64,000 nt of DNA from Hyperoodon ampullatus (Eukaryota > Chordata > Mammalia > Artiodactyla > Ziphiidae), in contig CATKHW010000008.1 in assembly GCA_949752795.1 (NCBI GenBank), forward strand, positions 1,488,001-1,552,000. Direction: 5' to 3'. Of this stretch, positions 15,650 to 31,045 are shown in pieces (position 1 is the stretch's first letter; each line of letters starts with the position of its first letter). Under the pieces are notes generated by a model. It saw nothing but the letters and a program-made list of their open reading frames with translations. It did not search any database and was not told where the DNA came from. The translations under genes and the position numbers were made by a program.

Positions 15650-17420
15650 AATGAATATTGTCAGCCCAATGCTCCATGAACTTCTAATCACAATGCTCGT
15701 TGACCCATGGCATCACAATGCTCCATGACCAATGTCATCACAACGCTCCATGACACCAGAAAACACAATGATCTGGGACTCTTGTCATCAAAATTCTCAA
15801 TGACCCTTGTCATCACAATGATCCATGTCTTTGACATCCCAAAGCTCCATGACCACTGTAAACACAATGCTCCATGATGCTTGTCATCACAATGCTCCAT
15901 GCATTTGTCAGCAAAATGCTACATAACCTTGTTATCACAATGCTCCATGCGCTTGTCATCACAATACTCCATTCCCATTGTCATCAAAATCCTCCATGAA
16001 ACTTGGGTTCACATTGCTTCATGTCCTTGTCATCACAATGCTCTATGCTCCTTGAAATGGAAATGATACATTACTTCTGTCATCACAATGCTCCAAATCC
16101 TCGTGATCACAATGTTCCATAATACTTGTCGTCACAATGCTCCATGATGCCTATCATCACAATGTTCCATGACCTTTGTCATCACAATTCTCAATACACA
16201 TGTCATCACAATGCTCCCTGACACTTGTCGTCAGAATGCTGCTGGAGCACTGTCATGAAAATGCTCCATGCCTTTTTCAGCACATTACTCCACAAGCTTG
16301 TCATCAGAATGGTCCATGACAATTGTCATCACAATGATCCATGACACCTGTCATGACAATGCTCCATGCCCCTTGTCATTACAGTGCTCCATGACGCTCA
16401 TCATCACAATTATCCATGGTCTTCTCATCACAATGCTCCACGGTCCTGCCATCACAATGCTCCATGCCCTGGTCATCACAATTCTACATGTCCTTGACAT
16501 CACAATGCTACAAGACACTTCTCATCAAAATGTTACATGCTGTTGTCAATACAGTTCTCCATGCACTTTTCATTGCAATGCTCCATGACCCCTATCATAG
16601 CAAGCTCCATGCACTTCTCATCACAGTGCTTCACGACCTTATCATCAAAATTCTCAATGGCCCTTGTCATCACAACTCTCCATGATCTTGTCATCAGAGT
16701 GCTCCTTGACCTTGTCATCACGATGCTCAAAGCCCTTGTCATCACAATGCTCCATTACATTTGTCATCCCAATCTTCCATGACACTTGGCATCACAATGC
16801 CCAATGGCATTGTCATCACAATGGATCGTGACATATGTCATCACAATGCTCCCTGACACCTGGCTTCACAATAATGTATGACCTTGTCATCACAATGCTC
16901 CATGCCCTTGTCATCACAATGAGCCATGCCAACTGTCATCCAATAATCCATAAAACTTGTCAGAGCAATGCTCTATGCCTCTGTCATCACAATCCACCAT
17001 GCCCTTGTCATCACAATGCTCCATGACCCCGGTCGTCACAATGCTCCGTGACTCCAGTCATAACAATGATTCATGACCTTTGTCATCAAAATGGTCCATG
17101 CCCTCGTCATCACAAGTCTCTGTGACCTTTGTCACCACAATGCTCAATGAACTTTGGATTACAATGCTCCATGACCCTTGTCATCACAATGTTCCATGCG
17201 TTTCTCAGCACGATGCTCCATGACCCTTTTCATCACAATGCTTCATGCGCGAGACAGCACAATGCTCCATAACTCATGTCATAACAATGCACCACACGCT
17301 TGTCATCACAATGCTCCACAACGTTGTCATCACAACGCTCCATAAACATTGTCATCACAATGCTCCATACACTTCTCATCAAAATGCTCTCTCACCACTA
17401 ATATCACACTGTTCCATCAC
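15650..17420. repeat. Long-range homologous block B, left copy
   Basis: Collinear with 32200-34007 at an offset of about 16.6 kb. Anchors: TTGGGTTC 16003/32571, 'ccacaagcttgtcatcagaa' near 16291/32904, 'gttgtcaatac'-type monomer 16538/33151, SpeI 17419/34007. Confidence 0.75.
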
Positions 17421-20400
17421 TAGTCATCACAATACTCCCTCACCCCTGTCATCACAATGTTCCATGACCCCTGTAATCACAATGCTAAATGCCCTTATCA
17501 CCACAATGTTCGATGACCCATGACATCACAACGTTCCATAATCCCTGTCATCAAAATGCTCCATGACCCTTTTCATCACAATGCTCCGTGACCCCTGACA
17601 TCACAATGTTCCATAACCCCTGTCATCAAAATATTCGATGACCATTTTCATCAAATTGCTCCATGACCCTGTCATCACTATGCACCCTGCCCTTCTCATT
17701 ACAATGCACCACGCACTTGTCAAAAAAATGCTCCATGACCTTTGTCATCACAAAACTCCTTGACCCTTGGCATCACAATGATCAATGCGATTGTCATCAC
17801 AGTGCTTCCTGAAGCCTCTCATCACATTGCTTCCATGTCCTTGTCATCACAAAGCTCCATGATGCTTGTCATCAAAATGCTCGATGCCCTTCTCATCACA
17901 ATGCTCCATGCCTTTGTCATTACAATCCTCCATGACCCATGTAACACAGTGTTGTGTGACCTTGTCCTCACAATGCGCCATGCCCACTCTCATCACAATA
18001 ATCCATGAAACTTTACAGACCAATGCTCCATACAATTGTAATCACAATGCTCCATTACCCCTGTCATGACAATGCTCCATTAGCCCTGCCATCAAAATGA
18101 TCCAAGGCCTTGTCATCACAAGGTTCCATAACCTTTGTCATCACAATGATCCAAGACCCCTGTAATCACAATGCTCCATGCCTTTGTCATCACAAAGCTC
18201 CATGACGCATGTCATCAGAATGCTCCATGGCTTTCTCATCACAATGCTCCATACCCTTGCCATCACAATACTCCATTACCCCAGTCATAACAATGCTCCA
18301 TGACCACTGTCATCACGATGTTCCACGGCCTTGTCATCACAAGGATCCATGACCCTTGTCATCACAATGCACGATGCCCATCATCATAATGCTTCATGCT
18401 ATTGTCAACACAATGAAATCAAAATGCTCCATGACCTGTGTCATCAAAATGCTCCAAAAACTTGTGCTCATGATATTCCATAACACTTGTCATCACAACG
18501 CCCCATGAAGCTCGTCGTCACAATTATCCATGGTCTTATCATCACAATGCTTCATGACATTTGTCATCACAATGCTCAATACTCATGTCATCATAATGGT
18601 CACTGACACTTGTCGTCAGTATGCTCTTTGAACCCTGTCAAGACAAGACTCCATGCCTTTTTCATCACAATGATCCATGCCCTTTTCATCACAATGCTCC
18701 AAGACCACGGTATTCACAATGCTCCATGACCTTGTCTTCACAAAACTCCATGATGCATGTCATCAGAATGCTCCATGGTCTTCTCATCACAATGATCCAT
18801 GCCCTTGTCATCACAATGCTCCAAGAGCCCTGTAATCACAGTTATCCATTCCCCTTTTCATCTCAATTCTCCATGAACCCTGTCATCACAATGCACCATG
18901 TCCATCATCTTAATGCTTTATGCTATTGTCATCACAATGAAATCAAAATGCTCCATGACATCTGTCATCACAATGCTCCAAAACCTTGTGATCACAATGT
19001 TCATAACACTTGTCTTCACAACGCTCCATGACTCTCGTCATCACAATTATCCACGGTCTTCTCATCACAGTGCTCCATGACCTTTGTCATCACAATGCTG
19101 AATACACTGGTCATCACAATGCTCCCTGACACTTGTCATCAGTGTACTCCTTGAATCCTGTCATGACAAGGCTACATGCCTTTTTCATCACAATGATCCA
19201 TGCCGTTTTCATCACAATGCTCCAAGACCCCTGTAATCACAAAGCTCCATGCCCTGGTCATCACAGTGCTTCATGACGCATGTCATCAGAATGCTCCATG
19301 GCCTTCTCATCACAATGCTCCATGCCTTTGTCATCACAATGCTCCAAGGCTCCTTTAATCACAATGCTCCATGCCCCATTTCATCAGAATGCTCCATGAG
19401 ACTTGTCATCACTAAGCTCCATAGTCTTCTCATCACAATGCTCCAGGATCTTGTCATCACGATGCTCCATTCCCTTGTCATCACAGTGCTCCATGACCCC
19501 TGTCATCACAATACTCCATGAACATTTTCATCCCAATGCTCCATGAACTTCTCATCACAATGCTCCATGACCCCTGTCATCACAATGCTCCATGACCCCT
19601 TACAACACAATAATCCGGGACTTTTATCATCAAAATGCTCCCTGACCCTTGTCATCACAATGATCCGTGCCCTTGCCATCTTAATTCTCCATGACCGCTG
19701 TAATCACAATGCTCCGTGATGCTTGTCTTCACAGTGCTCCATGAAACTTGTCATCACGATGCTCCATGCCTTTGTCAGCAAAATGCTACATGACATTGTC
19801 ATCACAATGCCCCATGCGCTTGTCATCAAAATCCTCCATGAAACTTTGGATCACATTGCTTCATGCCCTTGTCATCACAATGCTCCATGCTCCTTGAAAT
19901 CCAAATGATCCATGACCTGTCATCACAATGCTCCAAAACCTTGTGATCACAATGTTCCATAAACCTTGACATCACAATGATCCATGATGCCTGTCATCAC
20001 AATACTCCATGCCATTGTCATCACAATGCTCCATGACCATCCTCATCACAATGCTCAATACACTTGTCATCACAATGCTCACTGACACTTGTTGTCAGAA
20101 TGCTCCTTGAAACCTGTCATGAAAAGGCTCCATGCATTTTTCATCACAATGATCCATGCCATTAACATCACAATGCTCCATGCCATTGTCATCACAATAC
20201 TCCACAAGCTTATCATCAGAATGCTCCTTGCCCTTGTCATCAAAATAATCCATGCCCACTGTCATCACAATAATCCATGAAACTTGTTACAACAATTTTC
20301 CATGCCACTGTCATCACAATGCTCCATGCCCTTGTCATCACAAAGCTCCATTACGCATGTCATCAGAATGCTACATTGCCTTCTCATCACAATGCTCCAT

Positions 20401-23400
20401 GCCCTTGTCATCACAAAGCTCCAAGACCAATTTAATCACAATTCTCAATGCCCCTTTTCATCTCAATGCTCCATGAACCCTGTAATCACAATGCACCATG
20501 CTCATCATCATAATGCTTCATGCTATGGTTATTATAATGAAATCAAAATGCTCCATGAACACTGTCATCACAATGCTCCAAACCCTTATGATCACAATGT
20601 TCCATAACATTTGTCATTACAACGCCCCATGATGCTCGTCATCACAATTATCCATGGTTTTCTCATCACAATGTTCCATGACCTTTGTCATCACAATGCT
20701 CCCTGACACTTGTCGTCACTATGCTCCTTGAACTCTGTCATAACAAGGCTCCATGCCTTTTTCATCACAATGATCCATGCCCTTTTCATCACAATGCTCC
20801 AAGACCCCTGTAATCACAATGCTCCATTCCCTTTTCATCACAATGCTCCATGTCCCTTGTCATCACAATGCTCCAAGCCCTTGTCATCACAATCCTCCAT
20901 GACACTTGGCATCACAATGCTCCATGCCATTGTCATCACAATGGACCACCGCATATGTCATCACAGTGCTCCCTGACACCTGTCTTCACAATACTGTATC
21001 ACCTTGTTATCACAATGCTCCATGCCCACTGTCATCACAATAATCCATAAAACTTGTCAGAGCTATGCTCTATGGCCCTGTCATCACAATGCTCCATGCC
21101 CTTTTCATCACAATGCTCCATGACCCCTGTCATCACAGTCCTCCTTGACTCCAGTCATAACAATGATTCATGACCTTTGTCATCACAATGTTCCATGCCC
21201 TCTTCATCACAAGTCCCTGTGACCTTTGTCACCACAATGCTCCATGAACTTTTGATCACAATCCTCCGTGACCCTTGTCATCACAATGCTCCATGCCTTC
21301 CTCAGCACAATGCTCCATGACCATTGTCATCACAATGCTCCATGTGCTAATCAGCACAATGCTCCATAACACATGTCATAACAATGTGTCATGCACTTGT
21401 CATTACAATGCTCCACAAACTTGTCATCACAACGCTCCATAAACATTGTCATCACAATGCTCCATACACTTCTCATCAAAATGCTCTCTCACCACTGATA
21501 TCACATTGTTCCATCACTAGTCATCACAATAGTCCCTCAACCCTGTCATCACAATGTTCCATGACCCCTGTCATCACAATGGTACATGCCCTTATCATCA
21601 CAATGTTCAATGAGCCCTGACATCACAATGTTCCATAACACATGTCATCAAAATTCTCCATGACCCATTTCATCAAAATACTCCATGAACCCTGACATCA
21701 CAATGTTCCATAAACCCTGTCATCAAAATGTTCGATGACACTTTTCATCAAATTGTGCCATGACCCTGTCATCACAATGCATGCTGCCCTTCTAATCACA
21801 GTGCACGACACACTTGTTATCAAAGTGCTCCATGAACTTTGTCATCACAAAGCTCCAGGACCCTTTGCATCACAATGTTCCATGCCATTGTCATCACAAT
21901 GTTTCATGCCCTTGTCATTACAATCCTTCATGACCCATGTATCAGAGTGTTCCATGACCTGTCATCACAATGCTCCAAACCCTTGTGATCACAATGTTCC
22001 ATAACACTTGACATCACAGTGCTCCATGATGCCTGTCATCACAATACTACATGCCCTTGTCATCACAATGTTCCATGACCATTTTCATCACAATGCTCAA
22101 TACACTTCTCATCACAATGCTCCCTGACACTTGTTGTCAGAATGCTCCTTTAAATCTGTCATGAAAAGGCTCCATGCATTTTTCATCACAATGATCCATG
22201 CCCTTTTCATCACAATGCTCCATGCCATTGTCATCACAATACTACACAAGCTTATCATCAGAATGCCCCATGACCACTGTCATTACAGTACTCCATGATG
22301 CTTGTCATCACAGTTATCCATTTTTCTTCTCATCACAGTGCTCCATGGTCTTTCAATCACAATGCTCCATTCCCTGGTCATAACAATGCTCCATGTACCT
22401 TGTCATCACAATTCTCCACGTTCTTGTCATCACAATGCTCCATGACACTTCTCATCACAATTTTACATGCTCTTGTCATCACAATTCTCCATGCACCTGT
22501 CATCGAAATGTCCCATGACACCTGTCATAGCAAGATACATGGCTTTGTCATCAAAATGCTTCATACCTTGTCATGAAAATTCTCAATGCCCATTTTCATC
22601 ACAATGCTCCATGACCCTTGTTATCACAATGCTCCAAGCCCTTGTCATCACAATGATCCATTACCTTTGTCATCACAATCCTCCATGACACTTGGCGTCA
22701 CAATGCTCCATGCCCTTGTCATCACAATTCGCCATGCCCACTGTCATCACAATAATCCATAAAACTTGTTACACCAATTTTTCATGCCACTGTCTTCACA
22801 ATACTCCATGCCCTTGTCATCACAAAACTACATGACGCATGTCATCAGAATGCTCCATTGCCTTCTCATCACAATGCTCCATGCCTTTGTCATCATAATG
22901 CTCCAAGAACACTTTAATCACAAGGCTCCTTGCCACTTTTCATCTCAATTCTCCATGAACCCTGTCATCACAATGCACCATGCCCATTATCATAATGCTT
23001 CATGCTATTGTCACCACAATGAAATCAAAATGTTCCATGACCTCTGTCATCAATATGCTCCAAACCCTGGTGATCACAAGGTTCCATAAGACTTGTCATC
23101 ACAATGACCCATGACGCTCGTCATCACAATTATCCATGGTTTTCTCATCACAATGCTCCATGAACTTTGTCATCACAATGCTCAATACACTTGTAATCAC
23201 AATGCTCCTTGACCCCATTCATCACAATACTCCATGAATATTTTCAGCCCAATGCTCCATGACCTTCTCATCACAATGCTCCATGACTCTTGTCATCACA
23301 ATGCTCTATGACCCCTCTCATCACAATGCTCCATGACCCTTGTAATCACAATTTTGCAAGCCATTGTCATCAAAATGCTCCATTACCTTTGTCATCACAA

Positions 23401-23529
23401 TCTTCCATGACATTTGGTATCACAATGCTCCATGCAATTGTCATCACAATGGACAATGACATATGCCAACACAATGCTCCCTGACACCTGTCTTCACAAT
23501 ACTCCATGACCTTGTCATCACAATGATCC

Positions 23530-24060
23530 ATGCCCTTGTCATCACAATGCGCCATGCCCACTGTCATCAGAATAATCCTTGAAACTTGTCAGACAAATGT
23601 TCCATGCCACTCTCATCACAATGCTCCATGCCCATGTCATCACAATGCTCCATTACCCATGTCATTAAAATGCTCCTTGCCTCCAGGCATCACAATGTTT
23701 CATGACTTTTGTCATCACAATGCTCCATGCCCACTGTCATCACAATAGTCCAGGAAACTTGTCAGACCAATTGTCCAAGCCCCCGTCACACAAGGCTCTG
23801 TGATCTTTGTCACCACAATGCTCCATGAATATTTCATCACAATGCTCTGTGTCCCTTGTCATCACCATGCTCCATGCCTTTGTCAGCACAATGCTCCATG
23901 ACACTTGTCATCAAAATGCTCCACGCGCTTGTCAGCACAATGCTCCATGACCCCTGCCATCACAATGCTCCATGACTCCAGTCATCACAGTGCTTCAAGA
24001 CCTTTGTCAACACAGTGGTCCATGCCCTCTTCACACAAAGCTCTGTGACCTTCGTCACCA
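23530..24060. repeat. ~520-bp direct duplication, first copy
   Basis: Shares with 25146-25660 an unusual ordered set of monomers: 'cattgtcag'-type accessory monomers, 'ctccttgcctcca', 'catgactttt', the short 'cgtcacacaaggct' monomer, and a 'gtcaacacagtggtccatg' monomer. The offset is 1616 bp. Confidence 0.75.
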
Positions 24061-25145
24061 CAATGCTCCATGAACTTTTTATCACAATGCTCTGTGACCC
24101 TTGTCATCACAAAGCTCCATGACTTTGTCAGCACAATGCTCCATGACTCTTGTCATCACAATGCTCGATGCGCGTGTCCGCACAATGCTCCACAACCAAT
24201 GTCATCACAATTCCCCATGCACTTGTCATCACAATGCTCAACATCCTTTTCATCAAAATGCTCCATAAACCTTGTCATCATAATGCTCCATGCACTTATC
24301 AAAATGCTCTAGCACCACAGATATCTCAATGTTCCACCACTAGTCATCACAATACACCTTCAACCCTGTCATCACAATGTTCAATTACCCGTGTCATCAC
24401 AATGCTACATGCCATTATCATCACAATGCTCCATGACACCTGACATCACAAAGTTCCATAATCACTGTAATCAAAATGCTCCATGACCCATTTCATCACA
24501 GAGCTCCATGATCCCTGAACATCAGAATGTTCTATAACCACTGTAATCAAAATGCTCCCTGCCCTTCTCATCACAACGCACCAGGCCCTTGTCATCAAAA
24601 TGCTACATGACATTTGTCATCACAAAGCTCCATGACCCTTGGCATCACAATGCTCTATTCCATTGTCATCACAATGCTCCATGGACCCTCTCATCACATT
24701 GCTCCATGCACTTATCATCCCAAATCACCATGACGCTTGTCATCACAATGCTCGATGCCCTTCTCATCACAATGTTCCATGCCATTGTCATTACAATCCT
24801 GCATGATCTATGTATCACAGTGTTCCATGCCCTTGTCATCACACTGCTCCATGCCCACTCTCTTCACAATAATCCATGAAACTTTTCAGACCATTGCCCC
24901 ATGTCCTTGTCATCACAATGCTCCATAACCCCTGTCATAAGAATGCTCCATGTCCCCTGCCATCACAAGTTTCCACGGTCTTGTCTTCACAAGCCTCCAT
25001 GATCCTTGTCATCACAATTCTCCAAGGCCCCTGTAATCACAAATCTCGATGCCCTTGTCATCACAAAGCTCCATGACTCATGTCATCAGAATGCTCCATG
25101 GCCTTCTCCTCACAGTGCTCCATGACCTTGTCATCACAATGTTCC

Positions 25146-25660
25146 ATGCCCTTGTCATCACAATGCGCCATGCCCACTGTCATCAGAATAATCCATGAAA
25201 CTTGTCAGACAAATGTTCCATGCCACTGTCATCACAATGCTCCATGCCCATGTTATCACAATGCTCCATTACCCATGTCATCAAAATGCTCCTTGCCTCC
25301 AGTCATCACAATGCTTCATGACTTTTGTCATCACAATGCTCCATGCCCACTGTCATCACAATAATCCATGAAACTTGTCAGACCAATTGTCCATGCCCCC
25401 GTCACACAAGGCTATGTGATCTTTCTCACCACAATGCTCCATGAATATTTCATCACAATGCTCTGTGTCCCTTGTCATCACCATGCTCCTTGCCTTTGTC
25501 ACCACCATGCTCCATGACACTTGTCATCAAAATGCTCCATGTGCTTGTCAGCACAATGCTCCATGACCCTATGCCATCACAATGCTCCGTGGCTCCAGTC
25601 ATCACAGTGCTTCATGACCTTTGTCAACACAGTGGTCCATGCCCTCTTCACTCAAGGCTC
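25146..25660. repeat. ~520-bp direct duplication, second copy
   Basis: Collinear copy of 23530-24060 with few differences (for example 'accaccatgctcc' for 'agcacaatgctcc'). The monomers between the two copies are not part of the duplication. Confidence 0.75.
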
Positions 25661-28540
25661 TGTGACCTTTGTCATCACAATGCTCCAAGACCCCTGTAAT
25701 CACAAATCTCGATGCCCTTGTCATCACAAAGCTCCATGACTAATGTCATCAGAATGCTCCATGGCCTTCTCCTCACAGTGCTCCATGCCCTTGTCATCAC
25801 AATGCTCCATGCCCCTTTTCATCTCAATGCTCCATCAACACTGTCATCACAATGCACTGTGCCCATCACCATAATATTTCATGCTTTTGTCATCACAATG
25901 AAATCAAAATGCTCAATGTCGTCTGTCATTACAATGCACCAAATCCTTGTGATCACAATGCTCCATAACACTTGTCATCACAATGCCCCATGACGCTGGT
26001 CATCACAATTATCCATGGTCTTCTCTCACAATGCTCCAAGCCCTTGTCATCACAATGCTCCATTACATTTGTCATCACAATTCTCCATGACACTTGGCTT
26101 CACAATGCTCCATGCCATTGTCATCACAATGCACCATGACATATGTCATCACAATGCTCCCTGACAACTTTCTTCACCATATACCATGACCTGGTCATAT
26201 TAATGCTCCATGCCGCTGTCATCACAGTGCACCATGCCCACTATCATCACAATAATCAGTGAAAGGTGTCAGACCAATGCTCCATGCTCCTGTCATCACA
26301 ATGCTCCATGCCCTTGTCATCACAATTGTCCGTGACTCCAGTCATCACAATGCTACATGACCTTTGTCCTCACAATCCTCCATAACCTCGTCATCACAGG
26401 GCTCTGTGAACTTTGTCACCATAATGCTCCATGAACTTTTCATCACAATGCTCTTTGACCCTTGTCATCACAATGCTCCATGCCTTTGTCAGCAGAGTGC
26501 TCCATGACCCTTGTCATCACAATGCTCCATGGGCTTGTCAGAACAATGCTCCATGACCCATGTCATCACAATGTGCCATGCACTTGTCATCACAATGTTC
26601 CACAACTTTGTTATCACAATACTCTATAAACCTTGTCATCACAAAACTCCATGCACTTCATATCAAAATGCTCTTTCACCGCTGATATCAAAATGTTCCA
26701 TCACTAGTCATTACAATACTCCTTCACGCCTGTCATGACAATGTTCCCCATGCTTCTCATCACAAGGCTCCATGACCCTTGTCATCACAATGCTCCAAGA
26801 CCCCTGTAATCACAATGCTGCTTGCTCTTGTCATCACATAGCTCCATGACGCTTGTCATCAGACAGCTCCATGGCTTTAGCATCACAATGCTCCATGCCC
26901 TTTTCATCAAAATGCTCCAAGACACCTGTAATCACAATGCTCCATGCCCCTTTTCATCTCAATGCTCCATGAACTCTGTCATCACAATGAACCTTGCACA
27001 TCATCATAATGCTTCATGCTTTTGTCATAACAATGAAATCAAAATGCTCCATAAACACTGTCATCACAATTCTCCAAAGTCTTGTGTTCACAATGTTCCA
27101 TAACACTTGTCCTCACAACTCCCCATGACGCTCGTCTTCACAATTATCCATGGTCTTCTCATCAAAATGCTCCAGGACCTTTCTCATCACAATGCTCAAT
27201 ACACTTATCATCACAATGCTCCCTGACAGTTGTCATCAGTATGCTCCTTGAACCCTGTCATGACAAGGCTCCATGCATTTTTCATCACAATGATCCATTC
27301 CCTTTTCATCACAATGCTCCAAGACCCCTGTAATCACAATGCTCCATGTCCTTGTCATCACAAAGCTCCATGACACATGTCATCAGAAAGCTCCATGGCC
27401 TTCTCATCACAATGCTCCATGCCCTTGTCATCACAATGCTCCAAACCCTTGTGATCACATTGTTCCACAACACTTTTCATCACAACACTCCATGATGCCT
27501 GTCATCACAATACTCCATGCCCGTGTCATCACAATGCTCCATGAGATTTGTCATCAAAATGTTCAATACACTTGTCATCACAATGCTCCCTGAGACATGT
27601 CGTCAGAATGCTCCTTGAAAACTGTCATGAAAAGGCACCATGCCATTTTCATCACAATGCTCCATGTCCTGTTCATCACAATGATCCATGCCATTGTCAT
27701 CACAGTACTCCACAAGCTTGTCATCATTATGTTGCATGACCCTTGTCATCACAATGCTCCATGACCCCAGTCATCACAATGCTCCATGACTCCAGTCATC
27801 CCAATGCTTCATGACCTTTGTCATCACAATGGTCCATGCCCTCGTCATCACAAGGCTCTGTGACATTTTTCACCACAATGCTCCATGAACTTTTCATCAT
27901 AATGGTCTGTGACCGTTGTCATCACAATGCTCCATGCCTTTCTCAGCACAATGCTCCATGACCCTTGTCATCACAATGCTCCATTCCCTTGTCAGCACAG
28001 TGATCCATGACCCTTGTCATCACAATGCTCCATGCGCTTGTCATCAAAATGCTCCATTACCTTTGTAATCACAATCCTCCATGACATTTGGCATCACAAT
28101 TCTCCATGGCATTGTCATCACAATGGGCCATGACATATGTCTTCACAATGCTCCCAGACACCTGTCTTCACAATAATGCATGAGCTTCTCATCATAATGC
28201 TCCATGCCCTTTTCATCACAATGTGCCATTCCCAGTGTCATCGAAATAATCCATGAAACTTGTAAGACCAATGTTCCATGCCCCTGTCATCACAATGCTA
28301 CATGCCCTTGTCATCACAATGCTCCATGACACGTCATCACAATGCTCCGTGACTCCTGTCACAAAATGCTTCATGACCTTTCTCATCACAATGGTCCATG
28401 CCCTCGTCATCACAAGTCTCTGTGACCTTTGTCACCACAATGCTCCATGAACTTTTCATCACAATGCTCTGTGACCTTTGTCATCACAATGCACTATGTG
28501 TTTCTCAGCACAGTGCTCCGTGACCCTTGTCATCACAATG

Positions 28541-28688
28541 CTCCATGCGCTTGTCATCAAAATGCTCCATGATCTTTGTCATAACCAAGCTCCATGACCC
28601 TTGGCATCACAATGCTCCATGCGCTTGTCATCAAAATGCTCCATGATCTTTGTCATCACCAAGCTCCATGACCCTTGGCATCAGAATG
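28541..28688. repeat. Tandem 74-bp duplication (three monomers)
   Basis: 28541-28614 and 28615-28688 are almost identical 74-bp blocks, each made of one 24-bp and two 25-bp monomers. I count two differences ('cataaccaag' against 'catcaccaag', and 'catcacaatg' against 'catcagaatg'). This is the most recent-looking local duplication in the window. Confidence 0.9.
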
Positions 28689-30089
28689 ATCCATGCCATT
28701 GTCATCACAATGCTTCCTGAAGCCTCTCATCACATTGCTTCCATGACCTTATCATCACAAAGCTCCACGATGATTGTCATCAAAATGCACGATTCCCTTC
28801 TCAACACAATGTTCCATGAACTTGTCAATACAATTCTCCATGACCCATATATCACAGTGTTCCTTTCCCTTGTCATCATAATGCTCCATGCCCACTCTCA
28901 TCACAATAATCCATGAAAAGTTTCAGACCAATGCTCCATAAACTTGTAATCACAATGCTCCATTACCCCTGTCATGACAATGCTCCATAACCCCTGCCAT
29001 CAAAATGTTCCACGGCCTTGTCATCACAAGGCTCCATAACCCTTGTCATTACAATGATCCAAGACCCCTGTAATCACAATGCTCCATGCCTTTGTCATCA
29101 CACAGCTCAATGACGCATGTCATCAGAATGCTTCATGGCTTTCTCATCACAATGCTCCATACCCTTGCCATCACAATATTCCATTACCCCTGTCATAACA
29201 ATGCTCCATGACCACTGTCATAATGATGTTCCACGGCCTTGTCATCACAATGCTCCATGAAACCTGTCATCACAATGCTCCGTGACTCCAGTCATCGCAG
29301 TGCTTCATGAACTTTGTCATCACAATGGTCCATGCCCTCATCATCACAATTCTCTGTGACCTTTGTCACCACAATGCTCCATGAACTTTTCATCACAATG
29401 CTCTCTGACCATTGTCATCACAATGCTCTATGCCTTTCTCAGCACAATGCTCCACGACACTTGTCATCACAAAGCTCCATGTGCTTCTCAGCACATTGGT
29501 CCATGACCCATGTTATCAAAATGTGCCATGCGTGTGTCATCACTGTGCTCCACAACATTGTCATCACAATGCTCCATAAACCTTGTCATCAATATGCTCC
29601 AGGCACTTATCAAAAAAATGCTCTCTCACAACTGATATCACTATGTTCCATCACAAGTCATCACAATACTCCCTCACCCGTCATCACAATGTTCCATGAC
29701 CCCTGTCATCACATTGCTCCATGCACTTATCATCACAATGTTTGATGACACCTGACATCACAATGTTCTATAACCCCTGTCATCAAAATTCTCCATGACC
29801 ATTTTCATCAAAATGCTCCATGACCCCTGACATCACAATGTTCCATAAACCCTGTCATCAAAATCTTCCATGACCCTTTTCATCAAATTGCTCCATGACC
29901 CTGTCATCACAATGCTCCCTTCCCTTCACAACACAGTGCACCACGAACTTGTCATCAAAATGCTCCATGACATTTGTCGTCACACATCTCCATGACAATT
30001 GGCATCACAATGCTCAATGGCATTGTCATCACAATGCTCCATGAACCCTCTCATCACATTGTTCCATGCCCTTGTCATCACAAAGCTCC

Positions 30090-31045
30090 ATGACGCTTGC
30101 CATCACAATGCTCGAAGCCCTTCTCATCACATTGCTCCATGTCCTTGTCATTATAATCCCCCATGACCCATGTATCACAGTGTTCTGTGCCCTTGTCATC
30201 AAAATGCTCCATGCCCACTCTCATCACAATAATCCATGAAACTTTTCAGACCCATGCTCCATGTCCTAGTCATCACAGTGCTCCATTACCCCTGTCATAA
30301 CAATGCTCCATGACCCCTGCTATCACAATGATCCACGGCCTTTTAATCACAAGGCTCCATGACACTTGTCATCACAATGCTCCAAGACCCCTGTAATCAC
30401 AATGCTCCATGCAATTGTCATCACAAAGCTCCTTGACGCATGTCATCAGAATGCTCCATGGCCTTCTCATCTCAATGCTCCATGCCCTTGTCATCACAAT
30501 GCTCCAAGACCCCTGTATTCACAATGCTCCATGCCCTTGTCATCAAAAAGCTCCATGACCCATGTCATCAGAATGCTCCTTGGCCTTCTTATCACAATGC
30601 TCCATGCCCTTGTCATCACAATGTTCCAAGATCCCTGTAAACACAATGCTCCATGCCTCTTTTCATCAGTATGGTCCATGAGACTTGTCATCACAAGGCT
30701 CCATGGTCTTCTCAACACAATGTTCAAGGACTTTGTCATCACAATGCTTCACGACCTTCTCATCAAGATTGTAAATGGCCCTTGTGATCATAATGTTCCA
30801 AGCCCTAATCATCACAATGCTCCATTATCTGTCATCACATTCCTCCATGACACTTGGCATCACAATCCCCCACGTCATTGTCATCGCAATGGAACATGAC
30901 ATATGTCATCACAATGCTCCCTGACACCTGTCTTCACAATACTCCATGACCTTTTCATCACAATGCTCCATGCCCTTGTCACCACAATCCGCCATGCCGA
31001 ATGTCATCACAATAATCCATGAAACTTGTCAGACCAATGCTCCAT
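30090..31045. repeat. Long-range homologous block A, right copy
   Basis: Partner of 10000-10965. Differences are scattered substitutions and small length changes. Confidence 0.78.
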
